Source of the DNA: Bacteroidota bacterium
GTDB taxonomy: Bacteria; Bacteroidota; Bacteroidia; Bacteroidales; Dysgonomonadaceae
DNA: 64,000 bases
Direction: 5' to 3'
NCBI GenBank assembly: GCA_023388315.1
Contig: JAEWGM010000021.1
Location: 1 to 64,000, forward strand
Of this stretch, positions 51,596 through 59,972 are shown piece after piece. Numbering within the stretch: the first letter of the stretch is position 1; every line of letters begins with the position of its first letter. A program made the translations under genes and the position numbers. A model generated the notes under the pieces. The model saw only the letters and a program-made list of their open reading frames with translations. It was not told where the DNA came from and made no database searches.

Positions 51596-53590
51596 ATGAA
51601 CTTCAGAAAAATTACCATAACGTTGTTGATTTTTTGTGTTGCAACATCGATGTTTGCAATCGATATTCAACGTTTTTCATCTTCCGTTTCGTTGAAAACA
51701 CCCGGCAATCCGGCCATATCTTATCCGTTGAAAGAATCGGGAAATATGTTGGTATCAGAACGAGAGCTACCTTTGACGATAAATCGGGTAATAAATGGCG
51801 ACAGACTCACCATTACCGTTACGGCTAAAGAAAACGTTTATTTCAACATCAAACAAAAGCTCGATTCGGAATTTAAACACGACGATTGTCAGTTTTATCT
51901 GCCGGGATTTTGGTATCGCCGAAATTTACGTTCACCCAAAGAAGCGCCCTCTTTCCATACTTCGGATAGCTGGACGGTGCGCGAAGACCGGTTGAGTACA
52001 CCAATGACATCGGTTTTCAATGAAAAAACCGGAAGCTATTCTTCCGTATTGCGAATAGATGATTTTAAGCACGAAGCATTGACCACCCACAAAGAAGGAG
52101 AAGTAATTGTATCGGGCAAAACATCGTTGGGATATACCGGATTTGAAAACGTGAATGGAAACGCAACACTCTCCTTTGGCTTTCCTTATCAGGAAACACC
52201 AAAAACCTACATTCGCAAACTCACGCTGGCGCCTCCCGTTGAAGCTTTTCAGTTTTTGGCAAAAGGAGAATCACTCACATTGGTATGGCAAATAAAAACA
52301 GGAAAAGCAGCCGATTTTTCCGATTTTATTCGTCAAATGTGGGAATACAGCTACGATACATATAACCCACAACCCGTTTCTACCGGTTTCAGCGATGAAT
52401 TTGTGAAAAAAACAATAACCGATTTCTTCACACAAAGCTTTGTGAGCGATTATCCGCTAAAATATAATTCCGGCGAAGCAATGGTTGTGGCTACCTGTGA
52501 AAGCCTCGGACGAGCCGAGATAGGTTTCGTGGGCAGGGTTCTACTCAACGCGTTCAACGCATTGGAGTATGGACAGCAAAACAATCGTCCCGAGTTGGTT
52601 TCGAACAGTTATTCAATTTTCGATAGTTATTTGAAAAACGGATTTACTCCAAACGGTTTTTTCCGCGAATTTGTGAATTTCGACGATAATACCGAAACCG
52701 ATATTTACAGCATCCGCCGCCAGTCCGAAGGTATTTACGCGATGCTTCAATACCTTCAGTTCGAAAAAAATAACGGCAAAAAGCATCCCGAATGGGAGAG
52801 TAAGTTGAAGACCATATTGAATAAATTCTTACATTTGCAAAACCAAGACGGAAGTTTTCCACGCAAATTCAGGGACGATTTCAGTATTGTGGACGAAAGC
52901 GGCGGAAGCACGCCGTCGGCTACATTGCCTTTGGTAATGGGTTACAAATATTTCAAAGATAATCGCTATCTGGCAGCGGCTAAGAAAACAACCGATTATC
53001 TCGAAAGGGAAATTATTTCCAAAGCCGATTATTTTTCTTCCACGCTCGATGCCAATTGCGAAGACAAAGAAGCCTCTCTATATGCGGCAACGGCAACGTA
53101 CTACTTGGTGCTGGTAACCAAAGGTAAGGAGCAACAGCGTTATGCCGATCTTACACGCAAAGCGGCTTATTTTGCGCTATCGTGGTACTACACCTGGGAT
53201 GTTCCTTTTGCGCAAGGACAAATGATTGGCGATGCGGGGCTTAAAACTCGAGGCTGGGGAAATGTATCGGTAGAAAATAATCATATCGATGTGTTTATTT
53301 TTGAGTTCGGCTCCGTGCTTAATTGGTTGTCGAAGCGATACAATGAACCCCGTTTTGTGAACTTTTTGGAAGTAATTTCAAGTTCGATGCGTCAGTTGCT
53401 GCCGTTTGAAGGACATTTGTGCGGCGTGGCTAAATCGGGTTATTACCCTGAAGTTGTGCAACACACCAACTGGGATTACGGCAAAAACGGCAAGGGTTTC
53501 TATAACGATATCTTCGCGCCCGGATGGACAGTTGCCTCGCTTTGGGAACTGCTCACGCCCGGTAGAGCCGAAAAGTTTTTAACGAAATAG
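51596..53590 (+). CDS. Large exported alpha/alpha-toroid-like PUL protein, family unknown
   Basis: The product has 664 aa with a signal peptide ending SMFAID. The N-terminal ~250 residues are beta-rich (LTITVTAKENVYFNIKQ, FYLPGFWYRRNLRSPKEAP). From about residue 270 the pattern is helical hairpins, as in six-hairpin glycosidases: MVVATCESLGRAEIGFVG, SIRRQSEGIYAMLQYLQ, QNQDGSFPRKF, ASLYAATATYYLVLVTKG and DNHxxVFIFEFGS-like text near the end. Acidic residues in DGSFPRKFRDD and NCEDKEASLY are candidate catalytic sites, but no known family motif is recognised. It sits among GH43 and aldose epimerase genes, so glycan hydrolysis or lysis is likely (inference). Confidence 0.75.
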   Translation: MNFRKITITLLIFCVATSMFAIDIQRFSSSVSLKTPGNPAISYPLKESGNMLVSERELPLTINRVINGDRLTITVTAKENVYFNIKQKLDSEFKHDDCQFYLPGFWYRRNLRSPKEAPSFHTSDSWTVREDRLSTPMTSVFNEKTGSYSSVLRIDDFKHEALTTHKEGEVIVSGKTSLGYTGFENVNGNATLSFGFPYQETPKTYIRKLTLAPPVEAFQFLAKGESLTLVWQIKTGKAADFSDFIRQMWEYSYDTYNPQPVSTGFSDEFVKKTITDFFTQSFVSDYPLKYNSGEAMVVATCESLGRAEIGFVGRVLLNAFNALEYGQQNNRPELVSNSYSIFDSYLKNGFTPNGFFREFVNFDDNTETDIYSIRRQSEGIYAMLQYLQFEKNNGKKHPEWESKLKTILNKFLHLQNQDGSFPRKFRDDFSIVDESGGSTPSATLPLVMGYKYFKDNRYLAAAKKTTDYLEREIISKADYFSSTLDANCEDKEASLYAATATYYLVLVTKGKEQQRYADLTRKAAYFALSWYYTWDVPFAQGQMIGDAGLKTRGWGNVSVENNHIDVFIFEFGSVLNWLSKRYNEPRFVNFLEVISSSMRQLLPFEGHLCGVAKSGYYPEVVQHTNWDYGKNGKGFYNDIFAPGWTVASLWELLTPGRAEKFLTK

Positions 53591-53611
53591 TTTAATATAA
53601 AAAAGGAGTCT

Positions 53612-54757
53612 ATGAAAATCAGAAATTTAATTTGGATGGTGGCAGCTTTGGCAATCATCGCCTGTACCAATCCGCAAAAACAAGCGCCCGAAGAAGCGAC
53701 CACGCTTTCGGGATTGAAACGCAGTAATTTCCAATCGACAGTCAACGGAGATTCAACCGATTTATACGTGCTGAAAAATGCCAATGGAGTGGAAGTTACC
53801 ATTACCAATTACGGCGGACGAATTGTATCGGTTATGGTTCCCGATAAAAACGGAACAATGCAGGATGTGGTACTCGGATTCGAATCCATTGATGAATATA
53901 CTGCGGTGGATAACAACCTCGGAGCCACTATCGGAAGATACGGAAACCGCATCGCGAACGGAAAAATTACCGTTGCCGGAGAGGAATATAATCTTCCGCA
54001 AAACAATTACGGACACACGCTGCACGGCGGTCCCGAAGGATTCGATAAAAAAGTATTCCAAGCCGTTCAGCCCGATAATCAAACAGTGGTACTCTCGTAT
54101 TTGTCACCAGACGGCGAAGCCGGATTTCCCGGAAACCTGAACGTGAAAGTTACGATGAAACTGACAAACGACAACGCCATCGACATTCAATATGAAGCGG
54201 AAACCGATAAGGAAACCATCGTGAATTTAACAAACCACTCTTATTTCAACCTGAGTGGCGATCCCAATAACACCATTCTCGAACATCTGCTCACCATCAA
54301 CGCCGATGAATATACGCCTGTGGATGACACGTTTATGACAACCGGCAAGATTGATAAAGTAAAAGACACGCCAATGGATTTTACAGTGGCAACTCCAATT
54401 GGAGAGCGCATTGAAGCCGATTTCGATCAATTGAAAAACGGAAAAGGTTACGACCATAATTGGGTGCTGAATACCAAAGGCGATGTTACTCAGATAGCGG
54501 CCACGGTTGTATCGCCCGTTACCGGAATCAAATTGGATGTTTATACATCCGAGCCGGGTTTGCAGGTGTATGTAGGTAATTTCCTCGATGGCACAATGAC
54601 CGGTAAAAAAGGAATTCCTTACAACCTGCGCACTGCCATTTGTCTGGAATCGCAAAAATATCCCGATTCACCCAACAAACCCGATTGGCCACAGCCATAC
54701 CTGAAACCGGGTGAGAAATATACCAGCCGCTGTATTTATAAGTTTTCGGTAATGTAA
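53612..54757 (+). CDS. galM: Aldose 1-epimerase (galactose mutarotase) lipoprotein
   Basis: The product has 381 aa. The lipobox IIACTN places it outside the cytoplasm. The GalM beta-sandwich motifs are YGGRIVSVMVPDKNG, ATIGRYGNRIANGK, NYGHTLHGGPEGFDK (catalytic His) and NLTNHSYFNLSG, with catalytic Glu near AICLESQKYPDSPN. It interconverts alpha and beta anomers of free aldoses released by the neighbouring enzymes, aiding uptake. It lies 21 bp after the unknown toroid gene, so probably one operon. Confidence 0.95.
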   Translation: MKIRNLIWMVAALAIIACTNPQKQAPEEATTLSGLKRSNFQSTVNGDSTDLYVLKNANGVEVTITNYGGRIVSVMVPDKNGTMQDVVLGFESIDEYTAVDNNLGATIGRYGNRIANGKITVAGEEYNLPQNNYGHTLHGGPEGFDKKVFQAVQPDNQTVVLSYLSPDGEAGFPGNLNVKVTMKLTNDNAIDIQYEAETDKETIVNLTNHSYFNLSGDPNNTILEHLLTINADEYTPVDDTFMTTGKIDKVKDTPMDFTVATPIGERIEADFDQLKNGKGYDHNWVLNTKGDVTQIAATVVSPVTGIKLDVYTSEPGLQVYVGNFLDGTMTGKKGIPYNLRTAICLESQKYPDSPNKPDWPQPYLKPGEKYTSRCIYKFSVM

Positions 54758-54768
54758 TCCGATAAATT

Positions 54769-54987
54769 ATGGACACTGTGTTTTTGAAAGAGTGGTGGAT
54801 AATTGGCATAATTATTCCTCTCGTGCTCTTCGACCAGGTGATGAAAGTTATTGCTATGTGGAAATCGGCGCGAAACAATCACCTCGCTTGGTTTATTTGC
54901 CTTGCCGTTTTCAATACCATAGGTATTCTGCCGATTGTTTATTTGGTGTTGGATAGGCAAAAGAAGAAAGAATCAAGAACATTTTGA
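54769..54987 (+). CDS. Small two-helix membrane protein (PLDc_N-like)
   Basis: The product has 72 aa with two transmembrane helices, WWIIGIIIPLVLFDQVM and LAWFICLAVFNTIGILPIVY, and a basic C-terminus (DRQKKKESRTF). The W-F-NTIG--P-iYl pattern resembles the phospholipase-D-nuclease N-terminal/DUF5652 type of short membrane proteins. It begins 11 bp after galM and a terminator follows at once, so it ends the block-3 transcript. Function unknown. Confidence 0.7.
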   Translation: MDTVFLKEWWIIGIIIPLVLFDQVMKVIAMWKSARNNHLAWFICLAVFNTIGILPIVYLVLDRQKKKESRTF

Positions 54988-54991
54988 TAGT

Positions 54992-55020
54992 AAAAAGAGA
55001 GCAGCTTTGCTCTCTTTTTT
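54992..55020 (+). terminator. Rho-independent terminator ending block 3
   Basis: AAAAAGAGAGCA at 54992-55003 pairs with TGCTCTCTTTTT at 55008-55019, with a 4-nt loop, followed by T. It lies 5 bp past the small membrane protein stop. Confidence 0.88.
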
Positions 55021-55134
55021 GTTCTTACACCATAATATAAAAAATGCGTGCATCATCTAAATCTGCTTTTAGTTTAAATGCTAAATAAAACAATCAATCC
55101 GCTTATATGTGAATGAATGTATACGAGTTTATGC

Positions 55135-55142
55135 TATCTTTG
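55135..55142 (+). promoter_or_regulatory. Candidate -7 box for the Tat-exported GH5 gene
   Basis: TATCTTTG fits TAnnTTTG and lies 57 bp before the ATG, after the block-3 terminator. This suggests independent transcription of the GH5 gene. Confidence 0.45.
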
Positions 55143-55199
55143 TGAATGAAGAAAACTTAAAAACAAACTTTTCACAGGACATTATTAATTTGAATCGAG

Positions 55200-56297
55200 A
55201 TGAGAGAAGAAAAAAGAAGAGATTTTCTAAAGAAAATGGGCTTGTTGGCAGCCGCGGGTATCACTGGTGCTTCGTGCAGAGCATTTCCTGTAAGAACTGC
55301 CGCAAATACAAAATCTGACATCCCTTTATGGAAAGGATTCAATTTGTTAAATAAATTCGATCCCAATTATCAGAGCAAATTTGATGAACAGGATTTTGAA
55401 ATGATGGCCGAGTGGGGTTTTAATTTTGTCCGGTTGCCGCTTTCGTACTGGACTTGGAGCAGTGAGGATGATTGGTATCATATTGATGAAAAAGTAATGA
55501 AGGAAATTGATCAAGCGGTGAATTTTGCAAAACAATATGATTTACATATAAATCTTAACTTTCATCGTTTGCCCGGATATTGCATCAATCCTCCAAAACC
55601 CGCTACAGATTTGTTTGAGGATGAAGCACCATTGCAGGCAGCGGAACATCATTGGAAGCATTTTGCCGAGAGATACCGAGGAATATCGAGTAAGCTGTTG
55701 AGTTTTAATTTGATTAACGAAGCTCCGTCTGTAAGCGTGGAGAAGTACGATAAGGTCGCCCGCAGGCTTATCCGGGCGATTCGAAACGAAGATCCCAATC
55801 GATTGATATTCGTTGATGGTAAAGACGTGGGCAGTACACCGCTGATGACGCTTACAGATATTCCTAATATTATTCAAAGTGGAAGAGGCTATTTCCCAAT
55901 GCTTATTTCTCATTTCCGTGCGAGTTGGGTGGACTGGGACTTGGTGCACAATTTTCCTGAAGACCAACTATCTTGGCCCTTGGTTGCCGAAGGTACAAGA
56001 TATGATAGGCAAAGTATTTACGAGGCTTCTGTTAAACCTTGGGACCCTTGGGTGGCTCAAGGAGGAAAAGTGCATATCGGCGAAATGGGATGCCATAACC
56101 AAACGCCTCATCGTGTGGCGCTGGCTTGGTTGGAAGATGTTTTTAGTGTTTTCAAAGAGCAAAACTGGGGATGGTCGCTTTGGAATCTTAAGGGCTCGTT
56201 TGGTGTGATTAACAGCGGAAGAAAAGATGTGAAATATGAGAATTTCAAGGGGATGAAACTCGATAGAGAAATGTTAGAGTTACTGAAAAGGAGTTAG
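55200..56297 (+). CDS. GH5-type glycosidase with Tat signal
   Basis: The product has 365 aa. The Tat motif RRDFLKKMGLLAAAG starts at residue 6, followed by a Cys-containing segment (GASCRAF), so the protein may be folded before export and possibly lipidated. The TIM barrel has WKGFNLLNKFD, WGFNFVRLPLSYW, HINLNFHRLPGY (His), acid/base Glu in FNLINEAPSVSVE, and nucleophile Glu in VHIGEMGCHNQTP, ending GWSLWNLKGSFG. GH5 covers cellulases, mannanases and glucanases. The substrate here is unresolved. It stands downstream of a terminator with its own promoter box, so it is the outermost PUL gene. Confidence 0.88.
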   Translation: MREEKRRDFLKKMGLLAAAGITGASCRAFPVRTAANTKSDIPLWKGFNLLNKFDPNYQSKFDEQDFEMMAEWGFNFVRLPLSYWTWSSEDDWYHIDEKVMKEIDQAVNFAKQYDLHINLNFHRLPGYCINPPKPATDLFEDEAPLQAAEHHWKHFAERYRGISSKLLSFNLINEAPSVSVEKYDKVARRLIRAIRNEDPNRLIFVDGKDVGSTPLMTLTDIPNIIQSGRGYFPMLISHFRASWVDWDLVHNFPEDQLSWPLVAEGTRYDRQSIYEASVKPWDPWVAQGGKVHIGEMGCHNQTPHRVALAWLEDVFSVFKEQNWGWSLWNLKGSFGVINSGRKDVKYENFKGMKLDREMLELLKRS

Positions 56298-56312
56298 TTT
56301 TCCGAACTCGAA

Positions 56313-56400
56313 GCCTGGAAGTTTAAATAAATTTTGACTAAAGCCATTTTTCTATAAATCGAATAAGTCCACGACTTAAGAGTCGTGGTAAATTTAGCTC
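56313..56400. repeat. REP-like hairpin region between GH5 and deacetylase
   Basis: CCACGACT/AGTCGTGG at 56369-56388 forms an 8-bp stem, in the style of the CCACG hairpin at 9250-9270. It lies between convergent genes and might double as a bidirectional terminator. Confidence 0.5.
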
Positions 56401-56436
56401 AATAAGACGGAAATTAGGTGAGAGTACCTATTATTT

Positions 56437-57903
56437 TCATTTCCTACTCGAATAAGTTTTTCCATTTTCAAGTTTACTGTCGCCAAAGAGTTCATCGATG
56501 GTTACCAAATGGATACCTTTTTGTTTCGCCCACTTAATAAACTCGGGGATGGCATCTATGGTAGTTTTATGTATATCGTGCGCGAGAACAATGGCGTTCG
56601 CTTTGGCTTTTTTCATTCTCTCTGCAACGATATCGGCATTGCGGTCTTTCCAATCGAGTGGATCCAGATTCCATAGGATAATGGGCATTTTGGATACATC
56701 TTTAACGTTTTGATTGAAAGAACCGTAAGGAGGTCTTATGATGTGAGGCGCTTCAGATGTTATGTCTCTAATCACTTCATTGGTGTCGTAGATTTGATGC
56801 TCTAATTCAGCAATCGAGACTCTTTTTAAATCTTTGTGATCCCAAGAGTGATTCCCAATTTGATGGCCTTCATTCTTCATTCTCAAAATGGTTTTTTTCT
56901 GAATTTTGGCAGATTTGCCTAAAACAAAAAAAGTGGCTTTCGCATCATTTTCTTTCAGGATATCCAGCAATTTGTCGGTATAAATAGAAGGTCCATCGTC
57001 AAACGTAAGCGCTATGCACGGTTGTTTGCTGCTATCCACTGCGTATTCTTTTGGAGTGCGAACTTCTTCTTGCGTAGTCTCTTCCTTAGTTTGCACCTCA
57101 ATCTTCGCCTGAGGAATTCCAAATATATTGAGATAATTGTCTTTGAGCAGAGAGGCGATTTTATCGGTTGCAACTTCCACTTCTATTTTCCCGAAACTAC
57201 CGGGTGCAATTTGGTATTTGTCGAAAATAACTTGGGTTTTCTCCTTAGAAAAAACAATGGCTTTATAATTTTTGGGCGAAGCCGTAGTTCCCGTCACAAA
57301 ATCCTCAGACAGGGTATTCCATACCTGCTTTTTGTCGTCATCCGATAAATTTGCATCGCTTTGTATGATGTCTTTAATTTTGATTTCCGCTTGTGCTTGC
57401 ATTTGTTTGGCAAAAGAATCAAACGCTTTTGAATCTTTAAAAAAATCGATGACCGCAATGGAGCGTTTTTCCTTTAAATCATAGTATCTTGTTTCAAAAA
57501 CATCGTCATACGTGTTGCCCAAAGACCGATAATTTTCAAACAGAAAACCCATCAGCGCGGGGTTATTGGCGATTAATTCAAAATGTTGTCCGAAATGAAT
57601 TTTATAGGTGGCATCTGCACTCAGTTTATCTGCTTCATTTTCAAATTCTTCCTTGAATTTTTCGGCAATATTTTTTTCATTGCTATTGATAAATTCAAAA
57701 AAGGTTTCTGGGTATGAGGCGTTAAAATTATGATTATCTGTGTTTTCTCCGCCAATTTGTAGGGTGTGTACCCGAATGCTATCGGTTAATAGAGTGGTTT
57801 CTTCATTATTGTTCAACTCTTCCGGTTTTTCTGCATTTTTTGGGGCTGTTTTGTTTTGACAAGCACCCAGTATGATGAATATGGCAAGAATTATTTTATA
57901 CAT
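56437..57903 (-). CDS. Polysaccharide deacetylase lipoprotein (NodB domain) with DUF3298-type N-terminus
   Basis: The product has 488 aa. The lipobox is ILGACQN at residues ~11-17. Residues ~45-285 form a DUF4163/DUF3298-like alpha/beta region (FNASYPETFFEFINS...; APGSFGKIEVEV). The C-terminal NodB domain (~295-480) shows all five motifs: TFDDGPSIY (catalytic Asp and metal Asp), GNHSWDHKDL (metal His pair), RPPYGSFNQ, LWNLDPLDWKDRN and VLAHDIHKTT. It probably removes N-acetyl groups from peptidoglycan or O-acetyl groups from a polysaccharide in the periplasm. It is not in the PUL operons, being on the opposite strand, but deacetylation of the PUL substrate is conceivable. Confidence 0.9.
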   Translation of the reverse strand: MYKIILAIFIILGACQNKTAPKNAEKPEELNNNEETTLLTDSIRVHTLQIGGENTDNHNFNASYPETFFEFINSNEKNIAEKFKEEFENEADKLSADATYKIHFGQHFELIANNPALMGFLFENYRSLGNTYDDVFETRYYDLKEKRSIAVIDFFKDSKAFDSFAKQMQAQAEIKIKDIIQSDANLSDDDKKQVWNTLSEDFVTGTTASPKNYKAIVFSKEKTQVIFDKYQIAPGSFGKIEVEVATDKIASLLKDNYLNIFGIPQAKIEVQTKEETTQEEVRTPKEYAVDSSKQPCIALTFDDGPSIYTDKLLDILKENDAKATFFVLGKSAKIQKKTILRMKNEGHQIGNHSWDHKDLKRVSIAELEHQIYDTNEVIRDITSEAPHIIRPPYGSFNQNVKDVSKMPIILWNLDPLDWKDRNADIVAERMKKAKANAIVLAHDIHKTTIDAIPEFIKWAKQKGIHLVTIDELFGDSKLENGKTYSSRK

Positions 57904-57999
57904 AATTTTGGTCCTATTTTAATTGTTAATTTGCTGTGAATGTCTTATTTGCTTATTTATGTGTAGTTACAAAGAGCATTGCCCAATATTTCGTTTTTT

Positions 58000-58638
58000 T
58001 CAAATCGTTTTCTCATAAAACTTACACCACTCTTTAATTCCGCACTGCTCGCATTTGGGTTTGCGTGCCACGCACACGTATCTGCCGTGCAGGATAAGCC
58101 AGTGATGGGCTTTTCCGAGGATTCGTTTGGGAATATATTTCACCAACTCGCGTTCGGTTTCCAATGGCGATTTGGAGTTGGTGGTTAACCCGATTCGATT
58201 GGAAACACGAAAAACGTGCGTATCCACTGCCATGGCGGGTTTGTCGAAGGCGACGGACAGCATCACGTTGGCCGTTTTTCGCCCCACGCCGGGGATGGTT
58301 AGCAGCGAATCGATGTCGGAGGGGACTTCTCCGCCGAAATCTGCAACTAATTTTTGCGCCATTCCCACCAAGTTTTTCGCTTTGTTGTTGGGGTAAGAAC
58401 AGGATTTGATGTATTCGAAAACTTCGTCGGGCGACGAAGCCGCCATCACTTCGGGCGAAGGAAACGCTTCAAAAACGCGCGGAGTAATCATATTTACACG
58501 CTTATCGGTACACTGTGCCGACAAGATAACAGCAATCAGCAGCTGATAGTTGTTGGCGTAATGAAGTTCGGTTTCGGCCGATTCGGCATTTTGCTCGAAC
58601 CAATCCATCACGTATTTGAAGCGTTGTTTTTTGGTCAT
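58000..58638 (-). CDS. nth: Endonuclease III
   Basis: The product has 212 aa, the normal length. The helix-hairpin-helix is LLTIPGVGRKTANVML with catalytic Lys in GRKT, and the catalytic Asp is in AVDTHVFRVSNRIGL. The 4Fe-4S cluster site is C-x6-C-x2-C-x5-C (CVARKPKCEQCGIKEWC). It excises oxidised pyrimidines from DNA and cuts the abasic site. The start ATG is at 58638-58636, about 20 bp from the edge of repeat element B, which occupies its promoter region. Confidence 0.96.
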   Translation of the reverse strand: MTKKQRFKYVMDWFEQNAESAETELHYANNYQLLIAVILSAQCTDKRVNMITPRVFEAFPSPEVMAASSPDEVFEYIKSCSYPNNKAKNLVGMAQKLVADFGGEVPSDIDSLLTIPGVGRKTANVMLSVAFDKPAMAVDTHVFRVSNRIGLTTNSKSPLETERELVKYIPKRILGKAHHWLILHGRYVCVARKPKCEQCGIKEWCKFYEKTI

Positions 58639-59033
58639 AATGATAAGTCCACTAAATAAATTATATGAAAATCCGCATAAAACCTAATTCGATTTTAAAC
58701 CACATAGATACATAGTTTTTTTAGATAAAAAATAGCAACACAATAGTAATAGCATCGTAGCTGCTATGTAAAACAAAGTTTTCTATGTATAAACTTTTCT
58801 TCTTACCATAAACTATACATCCTATGTATCTATGTGGTTTTTAGAAATATATCTTCTTTTGTTATCCATATAATTAAATATGCGGTCATTCATTTAAATT
58901 ATAGTAACATCAAAAATAGATAAGGCTTCGCCGATAGACGCTTCACGCGATAGAGCTGCGCTGATAAGTGGAAGTCCAGTCAAAGAATTAATTGACTGTG
59001 CTATATTGCAAACAAAGTGAGCCTATCATTCTG
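58639..59033. other. Gene-free interval containing element B and an unassigned tail
   Basis: Most of this 395-bp gap is repeat element B (58657-58908). The remaining 125 bp up to the toxin stop carry short complementary GC-rich bits (GGCTTCGCC near 58923, GCGATAGAGCTGCGC near 58957) but no gene or promoter that I can support. Confidence 0.6.
58657..58908 (-). repeat. Repeat element B, upstream of nth
   Basis: About 252 bp. The inverted repeats AACCACATAGATACATAG at 58698-58715 and its perfect complement at 58822-58839 bound a 142-bp core. Flanks match element A inverted: CATCCGC/GCGGAT-type end toward the gene, TTATCCAT...CGGTCATTCATTTAA at the other end. The core runs in the same direction as in A on the plus strand. 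So, relative to the gene it faces, the core is flipped between A and B. Confidence 0.85.
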
Positions 59034-59324
59034 CTAAGATTTGAATAACTCTGAATGGCTTCCTAAGCGGACGAGAGTGATAACTCCTTTTTCTTTATCC
59101 CACCAAATAAGCAACAAATCGCTCTCAATATGGCATTCCATATATCCCTTATAATTTCCCACAAGCGTATGTGCTTTATATTCTTTTGGAAGTGGTATTT
59201 CTTTTCTTAGCATATCTATGACTTCATAGATTTTTTTCACTTTGGACGGGTTGTTTCGATACTTTTTGAAGTCTTTTTTGAACTTGCCGGTGAATCTTAC
59301 TTCCAATTCTTTTCTTTTGCCCAT
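59034..59324 (-). CDS. yafQ: YafQ-type mRNA interferase toxin
   Basis: The product has 96 aa. It fits the YafQ/RelE fold: EVRFTGKFKKDFKKYRNN at the start, then KEYKAHTLVGNYKGYMECHIES, DLLLIWWDKEKGV and the C-terminal RLGSHSELF with the active His and terminal Phe typical of YafQ. It cleaves mRNA on the ribosome when freed from its antitoxin. The antitoxin gene is immediately upstream (8-bp gap). The toxin has all the usual segments, so it looks intact. Confidence 0.92.
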   Translation of the reverse strand: MGKRKELEVRFTGKFKKDFKKYRNNPSKVKKIYEVIDMLRKEIPLPKEYKAHTLVGNYKGYMECHIESDLLLIWWDKEKGVITLVRLGSHSELFKS

Positions 59325-59332
59325 TGCTGACT

Positions 59333-59578
59333 TTAATCAAAAGATTTTAAGAAGGTTTCCTTGCTGGTCATATCCAAAGCTTCTAATTTCGCACCACTTT
59401 CAACCTCTCGCATTGCCGCCAAAGTTTCTTCGTTTGGCTCTTTGTAAAGCGCCTCAAGCAGAAGTGTTTCAACATAGTTGTTTACGCTTCTGTTTTCTTT
59501 TTTTGCTTCGGCTTTGATTTTAGACATAAGGTCTTTTCTAAGTCTAAAAGCAGTTCTTTCTCTTACTATTGTTTCCAT
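59333..59578 (-). CDS. RHH-type antitoxin of the YafQ pair
   Basis: The product has 81 aa from the ATG at 59578; a longer frame from TTG 59602 overlaps the operator and is rejected. The N-terminal ribbon-helix-helix (RTAFRLRKDLMSKIKAEAKK, then SVNNYVETLLLEAL) would dimerise and bind DNA. The C-terminal helix (EVESGAKLEALDM, FLKSFD) would wrap the toxin. It is DinJ/RelB-like. It is expected to repress its own promoter through the palindrome at 59591-59603. Confidence 0.87.
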   Translation of the reverse strand: METIVRERTAFRLRKDLMSKIKAEAKKENRSVNNYVETLLLEALYKEPNEETLAAMREVESGAKLEALDMTSKETFLKSFD

Positions 59579-59590
59579 ATTCACGTATTT

Positions 59591-59603
59591 ATTGTCTGAC
59601 AAT
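59591..59603. promoter_or_regulatory. Palindromic operator of the YafQ toxin-antitoxin operon
   Basis: ATTGTCTGACAAT is a perfect palindrome around a central T. It lies between the -7 box and the antitoxin start, where binding by the RHH antitoxin would block transcription. Confidence 0.45.
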
Positions 59604-59609
59604 GTATGT

Positions 59610-59639
59610 CAAAAGTATGACAAAAAAACGAGATGACAA
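59610..59639 (-). promoter_or_regulatory. Promoter of the YafQ toxin-antitoxin operon
   Basis: Read on the minus strand, TTG at 59639-59637 and TACTTTTG at 59617-59610 are 19 bp apart, the Bacteroidota sigma-A pattern. Confidence 0.6.
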
Positions 59640-59741
59640 AAACATCAGAACGAAAATAGGAGCAGTAAGAGTTTTCTTTATTTTTATGTTGATTTATTTC
59701 TATATTTCGGTCTCGAACGGGTTCATTCCGGTAGCAATAAA

Positions 59742-59972
59742 CTATCCTGGGGCTAAATTACTTTCCCAAACAGCTTTTTCCACATCTTTGAATGCAGGAA
59801 AAACAGAATGCTTGTGCTTTTTTACAAAAGAGAGAATTTCGATACCCACAATGTTGTTTTCATTGTCGTAATCTAAAACAATGCTATCTTCTTTCTCCTC
59901 GCTTTCGGTAATTTTATTGTCTGAAAATTTAATATAAAGCGCATCGGCTTCTTTATCGTAAGTTATTTTCAT
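59742..59972 (-). CDS. DUF2283 protein, probable antitoxin
   Basis: The product has 76 aa. It has the DUF2283 signature MKITYDKEADALYIKFSD with acidic middle and IVLDYDNENNIVGIEILS. Such proteins are small beta proteins often encoded after DUF4258 partners. Its ATG overlaps the stop of the DUF4258 gene by 4 bp (59969-59972), so the two are translationally coupled. By analogy with other small pairs, it may be the antitoxin, but no assay supports this from sequence. The C-terminus includes KHKHSVFPAFKDVEKAVW, possibly the partner-binding segment. Confidence 0.7.
   Translation of the reverse strand: MKITYDKEADALYIKFSDNKITESEEKEDSIVLDYDNENNIVGIEILSFVKKHKHSVFPAFKDVEKAVWESNLAPG

Noticed and set aside
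55109..55318. 69-codon frame over the GH5 start
   Set aside because: Overlaps the Tat signal region of the GH5 gene in another frame and covers the promoter box.
19445..56297. Integrative element carrying the PUL
   Set aside because: No integrase, relaxase, transposase or att-like repeats at the borders were found; the neighbouring genes show no sign of disruption.
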